Part shown: positions 20,805-20,960 of the stretch, in pieces
Position numbering within the stretch: position 1 is the stretch's first letter
Layout of the letters: each line of letters begins with the position of its first letter
DNA from: JBKJUK01 sp046590705
GTDB taxonomy: Bacteria > Acidobacteriota > Thermoanaerobaculia > Gp7-AA8
DNA: 20,960 bases
Direction: 5' to 3'
Assembly: GCA_046590705.1 (NCBI GenBank)
Contig: JBKJUK010000358.1
Span: forward strand, 1-20,960
Notes under the pieces: generated by a model
Database searches by the model: none
Told to the model about the DNA's origin: nothing
Seen by the model: only the letters and a program-made list of their open reading frames with translations
Position numbers and translations under genes: made by a program

Positions 20805-20850
20805 CCTGATGAACGCAGAACGCAGAACGAAGAACGAAGAAAGAAAAAGA
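20805..20850. repeat. Heptamer array upstream of the dehydratase gene
   Basis: From about 20812 there are five tandem 7-bp units: GAACGCA twice, then GAACGAA twice, then GAAAGAA, followed by an A-rich tail. It directly abuts the dehydratase start codon. The 11-mer CTGATGAACGC at its edge (20806-20816) also occurs at 1774-1784, at the edge of the thrS-leader heptamer repeat. The matching opposite arm, if any, lies beyond the window. Confidence 0.8.
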
Positions 20851-20877
20851 CTTTCGAAAATCGCTGGCATAGCCGCA

Positions 20878-20960
20878 CGTCATTCCGACGAGCACGCCTG
20901 GTCGGGATCGTCACGCCGCCATCACTGCGAGGAGGAATCTCCGGTCCGCGCAGCCGGGGT
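20878..20960. repeat. Second copy of the CGTCATTCCG / GGAATCTCCG element, truncated by window edge
   Basis: CGTCATTCCGACGAGC (20878-20893) differs by one base from 18147-18162. GAGGAGGAATCTCCGG and the following TCCGCGC (20929-20951) match 18199-18221 with two differences. The distance between the two blocks is 51 bp here and 52 bp in the first copy, while the sequence between them differs. The returning arm is outside the window. Confidence 0.88.

Overview
The window reads as ordinary chromosomal housekeeping DNA from a Gram-negative, rod-shaped bacterium. The cell type is supported by a full mreB-mreC-mreD-mrdA-rodA elongasome cluster and an inner-membrane-anchored periplasmic PpiD/SurA-type chaperone. 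The intergenic space is unusually rich in palindromic repeats. Together with a FecR/Ig-like protein beside mreB, this makes me think of Acidobacteriota or a similar environmental phylum, but that is only a guess. No phage, plasmid, CRISPR or defence genes are visible.

Layout, left to right. (1) 1-659, minus strand: the N-terminal glutaminase half of guaA, cut by the window edge. (2) 660-1569: about 0.9 kb without a gene, holding an (ATCC)8 microsatellite, a cluster of short palindromes, a heptamer array and a good promoter. (3) 1570-1773: two tandem tRNA-Val genes (CAC, GAC) and an intrinsic terminator. (4) 1887-6516, plus strand: the translation cluster thrS-infC-rpmI-rplT-pheS. infC appears to use the rare ATT start codon, and a terminator-like hairpin lies between rpmI and rplT. 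pheT does not follow pheS. (5) 6762-7031 minus, an HU/IHF-family protein, divergent from an Hsp15-like S4 protein (7114-7476). (6) 7760-13704, minus strand: mreB, mreC, mreD, mrdA, rodA in transcription order, with a 179-bp palindrome between mreD and mrdA. (7) 13941-15383, minus strand: a membrane-anchored FecR-domain protein, divergent from (8) 15712-18062, plus strand: a PpiD-like foldase and a YciA-like acyl-CoA thioesterase. (9) 18410-20803, minus strand: a threonine-dehydratase-type PLP enzyme and rarA.

The genes form recognisable modules: aminoacylation and ribosome or initiation-factor synthesis, nucleoid structure and ribosome rescue, and cell elongation. In the last, MreB filaments with MreC/MreD direct the RodA glycosyltransferase and PBP2 transpeptidase.

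The most distinctive signal is non-coding. Nearly every large intergenic gap carries an inverted repeat, and all three convergent gene junctions do. Four gaps carry tandem 7-bp units, and at three of them the units face each other as matched inverted arms. Two gaps share a second palindromic core (CGTCATTCCGAYGAGC followed about 50 bp later by GGAATCTCCG). I regard these as intergenic mobile or REP/MITE-like elements. I see no convincing new protein system.
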